DNA of 64,000 bases from Cymbidium sinense (taxonomy: Eukaryota > Streptophyta > Magnoliopsida > Asparagales > Orchidaceae): positions 9,403,179-9,467,178 of the forward strand of contig CM038228.1 in assembly GCA_021442155.1 (NCBI GenBank). The letters are read 5' to 3'. A program made the translations under genes and the position numbers. Positions 34,111 through 45,356 of the stretch are shown in pieces (position 1 is the stretch's first letter; each line of letters starts with the position of its first letter). The notes beneath the pieces are model-generated. The model was not told the origin of the DNA, made no database searches, and was given only the letters and a program-made list of their open reading frames with translations.

Positions 34111-34821
34111 AAGGTAGAACAAAGAGATCGCGTGGGCCGTGCGTGCTCGAGTCGTGCGTGATGTGTGCTCCTTCGACCGTGAAAATAAATTATGGGTCAA
34201 TTTTAGGTTATTAGCCCTTATGGGTCAATTTTAGGTTATTAACCCTTTTGATAATATTATTAATATTATTTAATCAACTTTAATATGAACTTTAATCACC
34301 TCAATATAGGTTGATATATATATATATTCAAGATTAGATATATGTTAAAATAATAATGGCGATCCATTTTAATCGGAGGTTGTTTGGAAATCGAAATTGA
34401 TCAATTTTAGCTCAAAATGCTATCATTTGATCGCTCGATTTTCATGCGGACTTGTTTGAATTGAGTGTGAATAGTCTTACTTGATAGATTTTAATATTTC
34501 AAAACTAACAGCATAATTAATTTTATGAACGGAGGTCGTTTGGACATCGTCACAGCTTTCTAGCTCCGATATGCATATTAGCACATTGATAGCTTGATCA
34601 CTTGCTTGGTTGATCTTTAGATTATGCAATATTTATATTTTGACCAATTTTGATGTTTTGACTATGATGGTGAAGTCTGTTTATCGATTGGAGGTCATTT
34701 GGATTGATTTTGATGATGTTTGGCGCATCTCAGCCTCAATTTATGCTCTAAAGCATTTGAAGTCGATCAAATTCACCTTATAAGCTCGATTCGGCTTGTG
34801 TAGCATATGTGAAGGTCAATA
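34111..34821 (-). repeat. Element B 3' LTR, outer (5'-proximal) part
   Basis: Co-linear with 47053-47770: repeated TATGGGTCAATTTTAGGTTATTAG-like text, CTTTAATATGAACTTTA, CAATCGGAGGTTGTTTGG-like, CAATATTTATATTTTGACCA, TTTGGCGCATCTCA, AAGCTCGATTCGGCTTG. It ends AAGGTCAATA where the 5' LTR has AAGGTCAACA, a mutated TG start on the minus strand. Confidence 0.85.
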
Positions 34822-34836
34822 AATACCCCCCAACAA
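34822..34836 (-). promoter_or_regulatory. Element B polypurine tract
   Basis: On the minus strand TTGGGGGGTATT sits immediately before the 3' LTR start. A purine-rich tract in this place primes plus-strand synthesis in LTR retrotransposons and fixes the LTR border. Confidence 0.6.
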
Positions 34837-36330
34837 ATGTGATTCACATATGGAGTGAGTCTCATTTGCTGAAAACTAGTTGACCCTTTGGGCTGTCCAT
34901 AGAACTTGGATCATTTTAGCTTCGATTGTAATAGCTTACAGAGCTTTGATAGGATTTATCATTAGTAAGATGCCTTATTTTGGACATGCTAAGTGACGAG
35001 ACTGACAGATTTGTAAGAATCAATTTGTCGGATAGATAAGAGTTCTTACACTATCTACTCTTTACTTCAATGGCTTTACTGAAGATCTTTTTCTTTTATG
35101 TTGTTACAGATTTGAGTTTCCTCCAACCCCAGCTTCATGCTTGGTCGAGTTTGATGGAGGAATTGGTTTGCTTATTTTGATGTTTGGAATTCCTTTTGTC
35201 CTAGGTTTAAGCTTGACAGACTTGATGAAGGATTGACCTGATTTGTGTGTATTGACTTGTCAGGAAGTGCACGTATATCTTCAGTCCTATGCTTGTTATT
35301 TTAACGAATTTGTTGAAGAGTGTGTATAGATGACCCACCTTAAGTTATATTAGTCTATAATGTTGAGTTATTAACCTAGCAATGCATGCATTAATGTGAA
35401 TAACCACATAATTCTTTTAATCATCGCCTTGTATGAACTATGGAATTGTTTTCTCTTGCTTTCTATTTGACTAATTTTGATGAGGAGATTGTTTGATACT
35501 TTATGCTTGATCATATCATTTCAAAATAGATTGAAATATCACCTTACAGGTAATATAAATATTGACTTGAGGCAGCTCTGAATTGAGAGTTTCCTGAGAT
35601 TGTCTTGGTCTATCGATTAGGTAGAAAGTCTCTTGGATTATTGCTTAGTCACTAACGGATCTAATTTGAGATTAAACAACTATCATTATTGGACGATCGG
35701 CTCTTTCATGATTTTTCTTATGGATTGTTGAGTGAGGAGAGCAAACAACATGGCCATTTATAGCTTGAGTTTGACCTTTAGAACTTACTCAGTCTTGACT
35801 TAAGACTATGATGGGTTGGTGATTTGGTCATGGCTACAACGAACGGGGCTCTTTCACTACCTTTTCTTACTTGTTGAGTGAGGAGAGCATCAACATCTCA
35901 ACCATTTGTGGGCTTATTGAGTTTAGCCTTTAGAACCCATCTATATCCTAGACTTTAGGATATAGAGGTTGATGTTTTTCTAACTTAGTTGATTACTCTC
36001 AAATATTTGATGAATCTTGGAGAGAAATGTTTGGCATTTAGAGCTATCTATTCATGCATAGAAATATATTCATTTTTTTCCTGCAGGAGCCTGCAACTTT
36101 AGCAATAATAGTTATAGTTAAGTTCGTGATTTTGTCATAAAGCTCTCGATGTCAACTGAATATAGGAGATCTCACCTTATAGCTCGATGTCAAAATAATA
36201 AACTTAACATAAAATAAATATGCCCCTTCTGTGGGAAATTCTAAAGCACATTTAAGAACTTTCAAGATGAAATTAAGCAAATATATCAATATTTGAGTTG
36301 ATATGCTCTTAAGAGGGTTTTAACATGTAA

Positions 36331-36401
<71 letters not shown>

Positions 36402-36585
36402 CCCCGGTAATAGAATGTGAGAATTTTCTAAATTTTTTCATCTTGAGTAAATATTTATTTGTGGATCTCAAAGACAAAGCACGAATGTCAACCTAAATAG
36501 ATATACTAAAAAAATACCTACTATCTTGTGGGATTTATATTATACCGAATGTAGAATGTATCATGTATTTTTGTAATGACCATTG
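34837..36585 (-). other. Element B 3' untranslated region
   Basis: About 1.75 kb between integrase and the polypurine tract, without open frames of note. Partly similar to 4010-5110 of element A. It contains the (TA)n tract at 36335-36399. Long non-coding 3' regions are usual in Tat-lineage elements. Confidence 0.6.
36335..36399. repeat. (TA)n microsatellite
   Basis: About 32 TA units within the element B 3' UTR. Confidence 0.95.
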
Positions 36586-36589
36586 ATTG

Positions 36590-37740
36590 GTTGCATTGGT
36601 CTTTCACCCTTTAAGTTAATGAGTTGGTATGCCTCCTTGGCACACACTTCTTCAATGACAAAAGGGCCCTCCCAATTAGGCTCAAATTTTCCACAAATTT
36701 TGATTAGGAATAATTGGTCTTCTCACCAAGGCTAATTTCTTTTGGAATATTCAAAGCACTATGGTCAAAAGCCCTGGACATATTTGCTTGATAAACTTCT
36801 AGATTTTGATGAGCTTGCAATCTAACTTCATCAAGCGCATCGAGTTCCTCCATTCTCAAATGAGCATTTTGATCTTCGCTAGTTATATTGGATCGCTATT
36901 CAAGTGATGGCAACTCAACTTCGGTGAAGAAGCTTGAAATACTAATGAGGGAGTGGCTTTAGTCGGCATCTTATAGGTAGTTCGATACGCCCATAGTGCT
37001 TCTATTAGTTTAGTATATCATTCTCTCTTATTTTTAGTAAGGATCTTCTTGAGCAACTTGACTACTGTCTTGTTCGATATGCCCATAGTTCCTCCATTCT
37101 CTCTTATTTTTAGTAAGGATATTCTTCAATATATACTGCCAAATCATTTGCTCTTGGATTATATATTGAAGAATATCGCCAATCAATTTTGTGTCGATCG
37201 ATGAATCTATAAATCTTTGTATTTTTAAAAGTTATGCCATTATCAAAAATTATTTGGCGCGACACTCCAAATATATAGACCATATTATGTGTGAAGAAGT
37301 TGATCACTCGATCAAAGTAACTTCTTAAGCGGGGTAGCTTCAGCCCACTTAGAAAAATAATCAGTCGTTGCTAGGATGAAGTGGTATCCAGTTGATGACG
37401 GTGGATCAATTAGTCCAATTACATCTATACCCCAACATTCAAAAGGCCATGATGCTATTGTTGGGTGTTATGGATTTGGAGGTTGATGGATTATATTCCT
37501 ATGTACTTGACATTCATAATACCTCTTAGCATGATTGATATAGTCTCTCACCATAGATGGCCAATAATATCCCATCATTTTGATCTTTACTACCATCTTG
37601 GGACCTAACTGATGTGCACCACAAAGTCCTTCATGAACATCAACCATCACTTTGGTACCTTCATCTATATTTAGGCATCGTAGCCACATTTGTTCAAAGG
37701 ATCTACGATATAAAGTGTTATTGACGAAAGCATAACGTAA
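36590..37740 (-). pseudogene. Element B integrase, degenerate
   Basis: 37689-37468 carries the zinc-binding N-terminus (EGLCGAHQLGPKM, GYYWPSMVRDYINHAKRYYECQVH region; the first cysteine of the usual C..C pair is replaced). The core reads TTDYFSKWAEATPL at about 37340-37380 and QIIFDNGITFKN at about 37220-37250. Both catalytic aspartates are therefore kept, unlike element A. The third position reads ANDLAVYIEE where the family has LAEA, so the glutamate appears lost or shifted. A short duplication (CTCTCTTATTTTTAGTAAGGAT at about 37023 and 37097) disrupts the following part. Broken by several frameshifts. Confidence 0.8.
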
Positions 37741-37991
37741 TATTCTCTTCTCGATTTGAGCTGCTAGTGATTTATTACTTGGTAATTTACCTTCTTTAAA
37801 GTAGTCAATGAAGGGTTGCCTCCAATCATGTGTCTCTTATACTATAAAGGCTTCATACTATTTTTTGGGCAATATCATGCTTATCTATTCTTGTTATAAC
37901 TTCTTGTTGATTTTGGGAGAATGAGGAGCAACCTAAGTTGCATCCTGCTATGTTGAATTTGATAACCCTTCTACCTGAGGGGATTGGTACT

Positions 37992-38350
37992 TTATTTGGC
38001 TCTAGAATCATCAGTAAATATCCCGATCATGACATAATCATCATTCATACTTTCCATTTCCTTAGCTAATTTTGCTAAGCAATCTTCTTTATTATTCTCG
38101 GATCGAGAGACTCGAGTTAATGTGATATTTTGTATTTGCTTCATAAGCTCAAGAAATCTCTTATGATAGAAAGATAACTCAAGCTTGTTGATTTTATAGA
38201 TGCCAAGTACTTGATTTATAATAACCTCAGAATCATAAAAATATGTAAGTTTTGAATGCCTATGAAAAATAGCTTTTTCAAGACCTGCCACTAATGCTTC
38301 ATACTTCATTATTAGTTCTTGGTCTCCATATGATCATCTCATTATCCCTC
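37992..38350 (-). pseudogene. Element B archaeal-type RNase H, degenerate
   Basis: A 105-codon open stretch: MKYEALVAGLEKAI, then TYFYDSEVIINQVLGIYK, then RFLELMKQI and RVSRSENNKEDCLAKLAKEM. This is the second RNase H domain specific to Tat-type gypsy elements. The aspartate of YDS and the SEN..ED.LAKLA motif are present. It is one of the best preserved stretches of element B. It is cut from its upstream part by a stop near 38310. Confidence 0.8.
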
Positions 38351-39500
38351 CTTCTAGTGTTATGAAGATGATGTTGATCGCTTTTGCCCTTTGGAAAATT
38401 TTGAGGTCAGGCTTGTTTGATCGATGAAGCTCCATCAATGTATATTTTCCAAATTTGTGATTTTCTCTTTCATGAATGAGCATAATTTTCTCATCGAGAA
38501 AATCATCAATAATGCTCCAAGGGACTCTTCTAATGCAACTGTGTATAGAATGAGAGGCATCCAAGAGTAGGCGCTGCAAGGATTAGTGGATTTAACATGT
38601 TGCTTTTAATGCTATTGAAGGCTTCTTAGCACTCCTTGTCCCATTTGAATGGAGCATTCTTCTTCTTCAACTTTGTAAATGGCTGACAGCATCCTGATAT
38701 GTTTGATATGAATCGAGATGAAAGCAAGTTGTCCTTGTAAAGAATAGAGCTGACATAAATTCTTCGGTGGAGGCATCTCCACAATTGCCTTGATTTTAAC
38801 AAGATCAATTTTAATTCATCTATGATGTACAATATACCCGAGAAATTTTCTAGAGGAAACTCTGAATGCACATTTTAGAGGAATCATCTTGAGATTATAT
38901 TTTTTTATTCTCTCCACTATAATTCTCAAGTCTTCAAAGTGATTTTCACGATATAAACTCTTCACCTCCAAATCGTCAACATAATATTCCACATTCTAGT
39001 GAATCAACTCATCAAAAATATGCATCATGGCTCTTTGGTATGTAGCTCCAGCATGTTTCAAACCAAAAGGCATTACTGTGTAGCAGTATATACCAATTGA
39101 CGTCCTAAATGATGTGTGTCTTTCATCTTCAGGCCCCATCTTGATTTGATTATATTTCGATGATTCATCCATAAATAAGAATATGTCATAGTTGGAAGTA
39201 TTATCCATTAGTAGTTCTGATATTGGAAGCGGAAAGTCATCTTTTGGACACGATCTTTTTTAGGTCCCGGAAGTCAATGTAGACACGGATTTGGTTGTTC
39301 TTCTAACTAGACAATGTTGCTATCCAATCAGATACTTCTCCTCGATGAAGCATGCTTTGATCACTTAGTTTCGCAATTACCTATTCTTCAATCTCAATCT
39401 CATTTGCTAGAGCTTGCCTAGAGCATCTGTTTAATGGGGTTTATGAACTGCTACATTAGAGATAAGCCTGACATTTCAAAATATGTCCAGGAAAAGCAAT
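38350..39500 (-). pseudogene. Element B reverse transcriptase and RNase H, degenerate
   Basis: 39208-38996 reads FLFMDESSKYNQIKMGP (first catalytic Asp kept) and VMPFGLKHAGATYQRAMM. After a stop (TAG at about 38998) the reading resumes with YYVDDLEVKS, so the YVDD box is intact. Thumb words FLGYIVHH and PPPKNLCQL follow. The first RNase H is reduced to small pieces between 38640 and 38350. The N-terminal RT part near 39440-39540 reads LLCEFRDCFSWTYFEMSGLS. There are many lesions overall. Confidence 0.8.
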
Positions 39501-39539
39501 CCCTGAATTCACAAAGTAGCATTTTAAGCTCTTCAACTT

Positions 39540-40950
39540 TCACATCAGGTAGAAGGGCACCCATGAAAGTTGGACAGGGATCATCCTCAACTCCTAGGTT
39601 GATTTCTTTGAGTTCATCCATAGTAGCTAGTTGTCCACCATCTTCGAGTTCTTTAGGCATAAGCTTAGCTTCTACTTCTTCATCATTTGTAAGAATAATT
39701 TCATGGAGATCATCTTCTTCATCACTATTAGTTTCGATCTCTGCTTCTATTATATTATAACAAACTTTATTTTGATGAGATTTGTGGATGAACCCAAGAC
39801 CTTTAGTGGAAAACTTATCACTTCTTCATGATATTTGAAGACTTCATTGATTCCACATCTTGCTAAAGACTTGAGCTCTCTGCTTAGTAATTCCAATATG
39901 AATTCTAAGCTTATACATCATTCTTCGTAATTTCTGTGGATAGTATATTGGTATTCTTGTTGACACTATCTAATCAAAATTTTCATGTTGAGTAGGCTGA
40001 TCAAAATTGTGAGGCTGAGACTCTTCAGATTTGTAAAATAGAGTTCTTATTTTACCACTCTCACTCAATGGCAGTACTTAGAATCAATTCTTCATTGTTA
40101 TGAACCTCCAGTGGAGTGATTTGTTTGAAGTACTGTTGAGGGATGGGCATAATTTTGAGGGAGTCAACTGACTTTGTCAAGTGAGCTATCCTTCTTGATG
40201 CGACCCTCTGAATTCTATTTCTATAAGTAGATTTAAAGTCATAGTCTGAATCAAAAACACTTATTTCATACTATGTCTTTCTTAAAAGTTTATAAGTTCC
40301 TTTAGGTTTGATAAGAATCTTTTTCTTCTTCTTGTGTGTCACTTCCTAAATGAGGAACTGATCTTCTTGATTTAGATGTAGAATCAAGTACTTTAGGGAG
40401 AGTCAACATTGCCTTCTTTCTTCCTTTTTTTTTCTGCTCTTTTATATTATGAAGTTACTTTTTAGTTCCTAAAGTGGATGCTACCACCTCAAGAGGTTCT
40501 GTTGGTTTAGGCTCCTTAAGGATGAAGTATTTTGCATCTTCATAAATCTTTGCTTCATGCATGGAGAATGGTTGTAGGTTACCAGGAATTCTGAATTCTT
40601 CTCCATCTTTCAAGTACTTCATACACTGATGCATAGTTGATGGGACCATGCCATGCTCATGCAGCCATGGTCGACCCAAGAGAGCTCTAAATAATGTATC
40701 GACATCAATTACATGAAACTTAACTTTTGTATATAAATTTTGAAACTTGAGCGGGAGAATAAAAGAACCTATGGTTTTCTGCCCTTTCTCATTAAAACCA
40801 TGAACCATCAACTTATCCCTCCCAAGAGGTTGGATATCAAGTGATAATCCTCTTAATTCTTTTAGACTCATAAGGCTGATAGAAGAACCTAGATAAATCA
40901 ATATTCAGCTATTTAAGGTGCCATCACTCTCTATGGTAACATATAGAGGA
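39540..40950 (-). pseudogene. Element B protease and linker, degenerate
   Basis: 40901-40455 is a 148-codon open stretch with the retropepsin fold wording: LGSSISLMSLKELRGL, then FILPLKFQNLYTKVKFHVID and ALLGRPWLHEHGMVPSTMHQ. The active-site tripeptide region reads YLGSS where element A has DPGST, so the catalytic aspartate is lost. The C-terminal linker toward RT (39540-40450) is broken. Element A at 9600-9800 is the counterpart. Confidence 0.8.
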
Positions 40951-40999
40951 TGGTTTTGATCTGCTGTTCCCAACATAAGATCTTCTTCAGAAAATGTGA

Positions 41000-43900
41000 T
41001 TACTTGGAGATCTTGAGTTTGCAATGTTTCAGTCATGCAATTTTCAGCAAAGTAAGCTTCATAACTCTCTGGATCTTTAAGAGCCTATATCAAAGTTTCT
41101 CGGAGGTCTTTTGACATCAAGAGAGCCTCGTACACACTTAATTATTTGGGGATTTTTTTTGATGTGATAGAATATTATAATCTATCTTTTCGCTTGATTT
41201 AGACTTTAGTTTAAAATTTTTGGGAATGATATCTTCGTTGACTTTGATTTATTTCCTTTGTCTTTATTTGCATTTCCCTTCTTTGATGATGGTGGTAAGA
41301 CTTTACCACTTCTCAATTGAACTTGAATCACTTTGTCTTGCTCCATTCTTTAAGAGGTAGTTTCTTCAAATTCACTTATTATGGATGATTGACCAAAAGG
41401 GCTAGACTCATTTTTCAACTTCATACATTTCATACATGATGATATCGATGAGTCTGACTCTTCTCTGTCTAGAAAACTTAAATTTCATATGAATTGCTAT
41501 CTTTTTATTGAGTCATTAAATAAAATTCAGATGTTAACCCCTCAAGCTCTTCTTTTTTCTGATAAGAATTTTGATGGGTTGGGCAAGTCTGTCTAACTTC
41601 CCTTGTCATTTTGAAGTAACTGATGCTGAAGAACATCTGATATCACATAAATGATTCGGCATGTCTCTACTGGACAAGATTCACCATTATCTTCTTCATC
41701 TGATTCAACAATATGAAGTTTAGGCATAAAGTCTACAAGTCTAAATGGTTGTCTTGTCGGCTGGTGATACTCCTTTAAATTGTTAATAATCTTTTGAGTT
41801 GTAGTTCTCTTCTTGATCTTCTTTTTTTTAGCCGGCTTCTTTGATTTATGAGGCCTACATTTAATAGACTGCTCCTCGTGCTATGATGAAGTAGCCTTAT
41901 CAGAATGCCATTGAGAAGCCCAAATAATTGGTTTAAGCATCTCTTTTAAGTCCAATATAGGTTCAAGTGGTGATTTCCACTTAACACTAGGGACACCTTT
42001 TAGCTGCTTCAACATTTTCACGATCTTCTTAGAGACTACAGTTTCCCATTCTTCAATCTGAAGTGATTTTTCTTTCTTTTTGTCTTTGATGGATGATACG
42101 GAAGAGGACATAATCATCCTTGTAGACTCTCTTTTTGGGTTGACCTGAATACTATCCGATAATATAAATTTACCCACTCCATACTTCCTTTCTAGCCAAT
42201 ATTTAAAGACATAACAATCTTCAATAGGATGACTGATCATCCGATGAGAGGGATAGTAATTTAGATTATTGACTTAATCAGCTTCCTCGAGCTTTTTAAT
42301 TTCTGGAAATTATATACCAGCTTTGACTTCTTATTGAAATAATTTAGCCACACTATCCCTTTTAAAGGAATATTCTTTATTTATCTTTTCTTAAGAGATG
42401 GTCGCATTCACTCATCATCTCTTGTTGCTTGTTTTGGATGCTCTCCACCACTTGAAAAAGTCTGAGGTTTATCATTGTCTCCCAATAGCAATTTTGGCTG
42501 TGGATTAGAATGAACAAGCTTCTTTCCCTTATCATCATTGTACATTAGATATTACTTATTTTTCACTACTTGAGTGATAGGAAGCGACATGAGTTTCATT
42601 TCTTCTTGAGTCTTAAGGCTTATTTTTCTTTGATTTATCTGTATAAATTTCAGACTTAGGGCAATTCAGCTTTTCAAATTTGGCCACCCTATCAAGAAAG
42701 TCTTGGAATGTTGTAATTGACGTCATACATAAAAATTATCATTTTATCATCTATATTGCCCATTAATAATTGGATCACATGTTCTTCTTCCAATTGTTGC
42801 TCACATTTCATACTTAGATTATGTCAATGACTTATGAATTTTATCACTGAATCATCTTTTCTCTTTTTAGCAAGACAAAGTCAGCGATTATTATTTTCTC
42901 AATTGCACTAGCAAACCTCTACATGAATATTATCTCTAACTCAACAAAGATTTTAACTTAATCATTCGATAATTCCACATACCACTCGAAAGCAGTTGAG
43001 GTCAGGTTGTTGATGAACTGATGGAAAAGTAGTGCATCATTCCCTCTTGTGTTACCACAAGTAGCCTTAAATTGGGCTAGATGTTGCTTTGGGTTACCAA
43101 GCCCATTCAAAGTATTAAATTTTAGCACTAAGTAACCTTTCAGGTATGACACTTGATCATGTTCAGCTGGGTAAGAGCGACCCTCACTCACCAACTTTTT
43201 AGCTTGCTCTGAAATAACTGCCTCTATCTTTTCATTAATTATTATTTCTAGCTGAGCAGTTGTTACCATTCTAGGTGTGCTAGCAAAATTTTGAATTATC
43301 GGTTGAAGAGGTAGTTGGTTAACTTCATTGCTTTAGAATGTAGAACATGAGGTACTAGAGGTATGGTATAGAGGTTGTATTATTAGCTACTTATTAGTGC
43401 AAATAGGTGCTATAGTTGATGTGATATTCTTATACAACACATCCATCATGATATTTATTTATATCATCATATCATTTATCTTGGTACCGAGCTGTGCAAT
43501 TTCCTTATCTTTGACATCCATTTGACGTTGCATTTCTCTTTGCTCTCTGGCTAACATCTTGGCGTCAATCAAAATAAGCTCTTCTTCTTCCTCTATTTTT
43601 TATTATTGATCTACTCTCTGCTCATCTTCAGGGGAAGAACTTAACTGTCCTTTTCCTTGTGCATTTGTAGGGACAGCTGTTGTTGGGGCTGAACAATCAC
43701 GCTGATTGTAGAAGCGTATACTAGGCTGATCATTTCTTGGTTCAACCATATAAATAGCTTCAGCACACATGATCTCTTTCTCATTTTGATCTTCTTCTTC
43801 TTCCTATTTAGTAGAGATTGAAGATCCATCTTCTACTTGTTTCTGTGAAGACTCTTCTACATAAACGTCAAATTCAGGTTCATGTTCCCTGGATTCATGT

Positions 43901-44460
43901 TTCTATTGATGGTATTGAGTGGAAAGTTCATCTATATCTCTGACTATATAGACGACTTCCACTTCCATAGTGTCCTCTTCATCACCTTCTTTTTGCACAT
44001 GAATTTTTGATCGACATTTCTAGTGGATCTCTGGTTCAGTGTACAGAATAAACACTTCTTCCATTAAAGGACTGCGATCAAAGTCAACCTTCTCTTGTGG
44101 GGGTGAATCTGATCGACGATGGAATCCCCTAGAAGATTCTCCAGGGTGTCGACCATCATGTCTTTCATCCGTGATATCCCTTCTTTTAGGTATCCACTTC
44201 TGATAAGTTATTTTTGGAGTGGATTTCAATCGTGCATCGAATGTCATACCTCTTTCTTTCTTCAGAATTTCATTATGGGGCCTTGGCCTCCATACCTGCT
44301 TATCCTTTTGTCGGGACCTTTCGACAGTGGATTCTTGGACATGTAGTCTGAGTGTCATGCTCTGATACTCACCACACGAAGCATACTTGGCTCGATGACT
44401 AGTTATCATAAGAGATGGTAATCTCCTTGGTGGAGCTTCAGTATTTTCAATCACCATAGG
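41000..44460 (-). pseudogene. Element B gag region, degenerate
   Basis: 44457-44020 is a basic, arginine-rich N-terminal part (HVQESTVERSRQKDKQVW, HPGESSRGFHRRSDSPPQE). 43829-43641 is acidic to mixed. 43269-42958 is the capsid-like domain (PAEHDQVSYLKGYLVLKFN, GLGNPKQHLAQFKATCGNT, LFHQFINNLTSTAFEWY), the typical plant gypsy gag core. 42240-41881 is the post-capsid segment (SHPIEDCYVFKYWLERKYG, then VPSVKWKSPLEPILDLKEM). The product would be the structural polyprotein; it is interrupted repeatedly. Confidence 0.8.
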
Positions 44461-45356
44461 CCTCTAAAATTTTCTTTTCATTAAGCCTCTATCCTTGGCT
44501 ACTTTAAGAACGTTGTGTATTCTAGTAGACACTATTTCAGGTTATCTCCTCTGTGGTGGTAGAGTTTGATGTTGTTGAGTCAATAAAGACTACTTTACCT
44601 CACCAGTAGAGCTATTCCTTTTTACTTATTTTAGATTATCAAAGTTGTTAAGGTAGGAATACTCGCTTATGGTGGCAGTATTATTTGTTCACTAGGTCAT
44701 TTAAGTAGGATCTAGTGAGCACTCTGCTCAACATTTTTTCTTCTTCTCTACCTTCTGGTTAGTTTACTTCCTGATGAGGAAGCTTCATGTTCATGCTTTC
44801 TAGATATGAAAGGTTCAGTTAGCGAAGCAATTGTACCATAAGTCATTAAAGACACATTTTGCCACTGACGGTTCTTTTCATCACAGGGGCTTCAGATTGA
44901 CCTAGTCTTTTAAAAACTGAAGTTCTCTATTGGGAGAACTCCTTAATAGTGGTTGGTTGCTGAACTGGTTGGCGAGCATGACTAGTAGGAGCCTCAGTAA
45001 ACTGAGGCCTCCGGCATGACCTCGAACGAGTGAAAGAGTGTGGGTACTCGTGAGTTGAGTTATTGGAAATTTAAGCTACCAAATTGAATGGTAGCTCCAA
45101 CAACTCCAATATTGATTACGGCATTATCCAGACGGATGTTGGCTCCATAACCTAGCTGGATGATGAACAGTGTGTTTTGAAGATCGATTGATATAAAGAA
45201 TAAGCATATTAGTCATAATGACATAATTAGCTCAGATTTAATTTCATTGATAATTGATTCTCTTTTTTTATTTATTATACTCTACTATTATTATAGCTTA
45301 AATTTAACTAGCCAAAGATGGAAATAGAAACCTGTCCCCAACGAGTCAAGGATATC
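44461..45356 (-). other. Element B gag N-terminus remnants and leader
   Basis: 44461-45180 matches element A 13030-13640 (broken gag start). 45180-45356 is the untranslated leader next to the LTR. Immediately left of the LTR, the plus-strand text TCCCCAACGAGTCAAGG loosely resembles the 3' end of plant tRNA-Asp, a primer often used by Tat elements. This is only a weak candidate for the primer-binding site. Confidence 0.4.
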
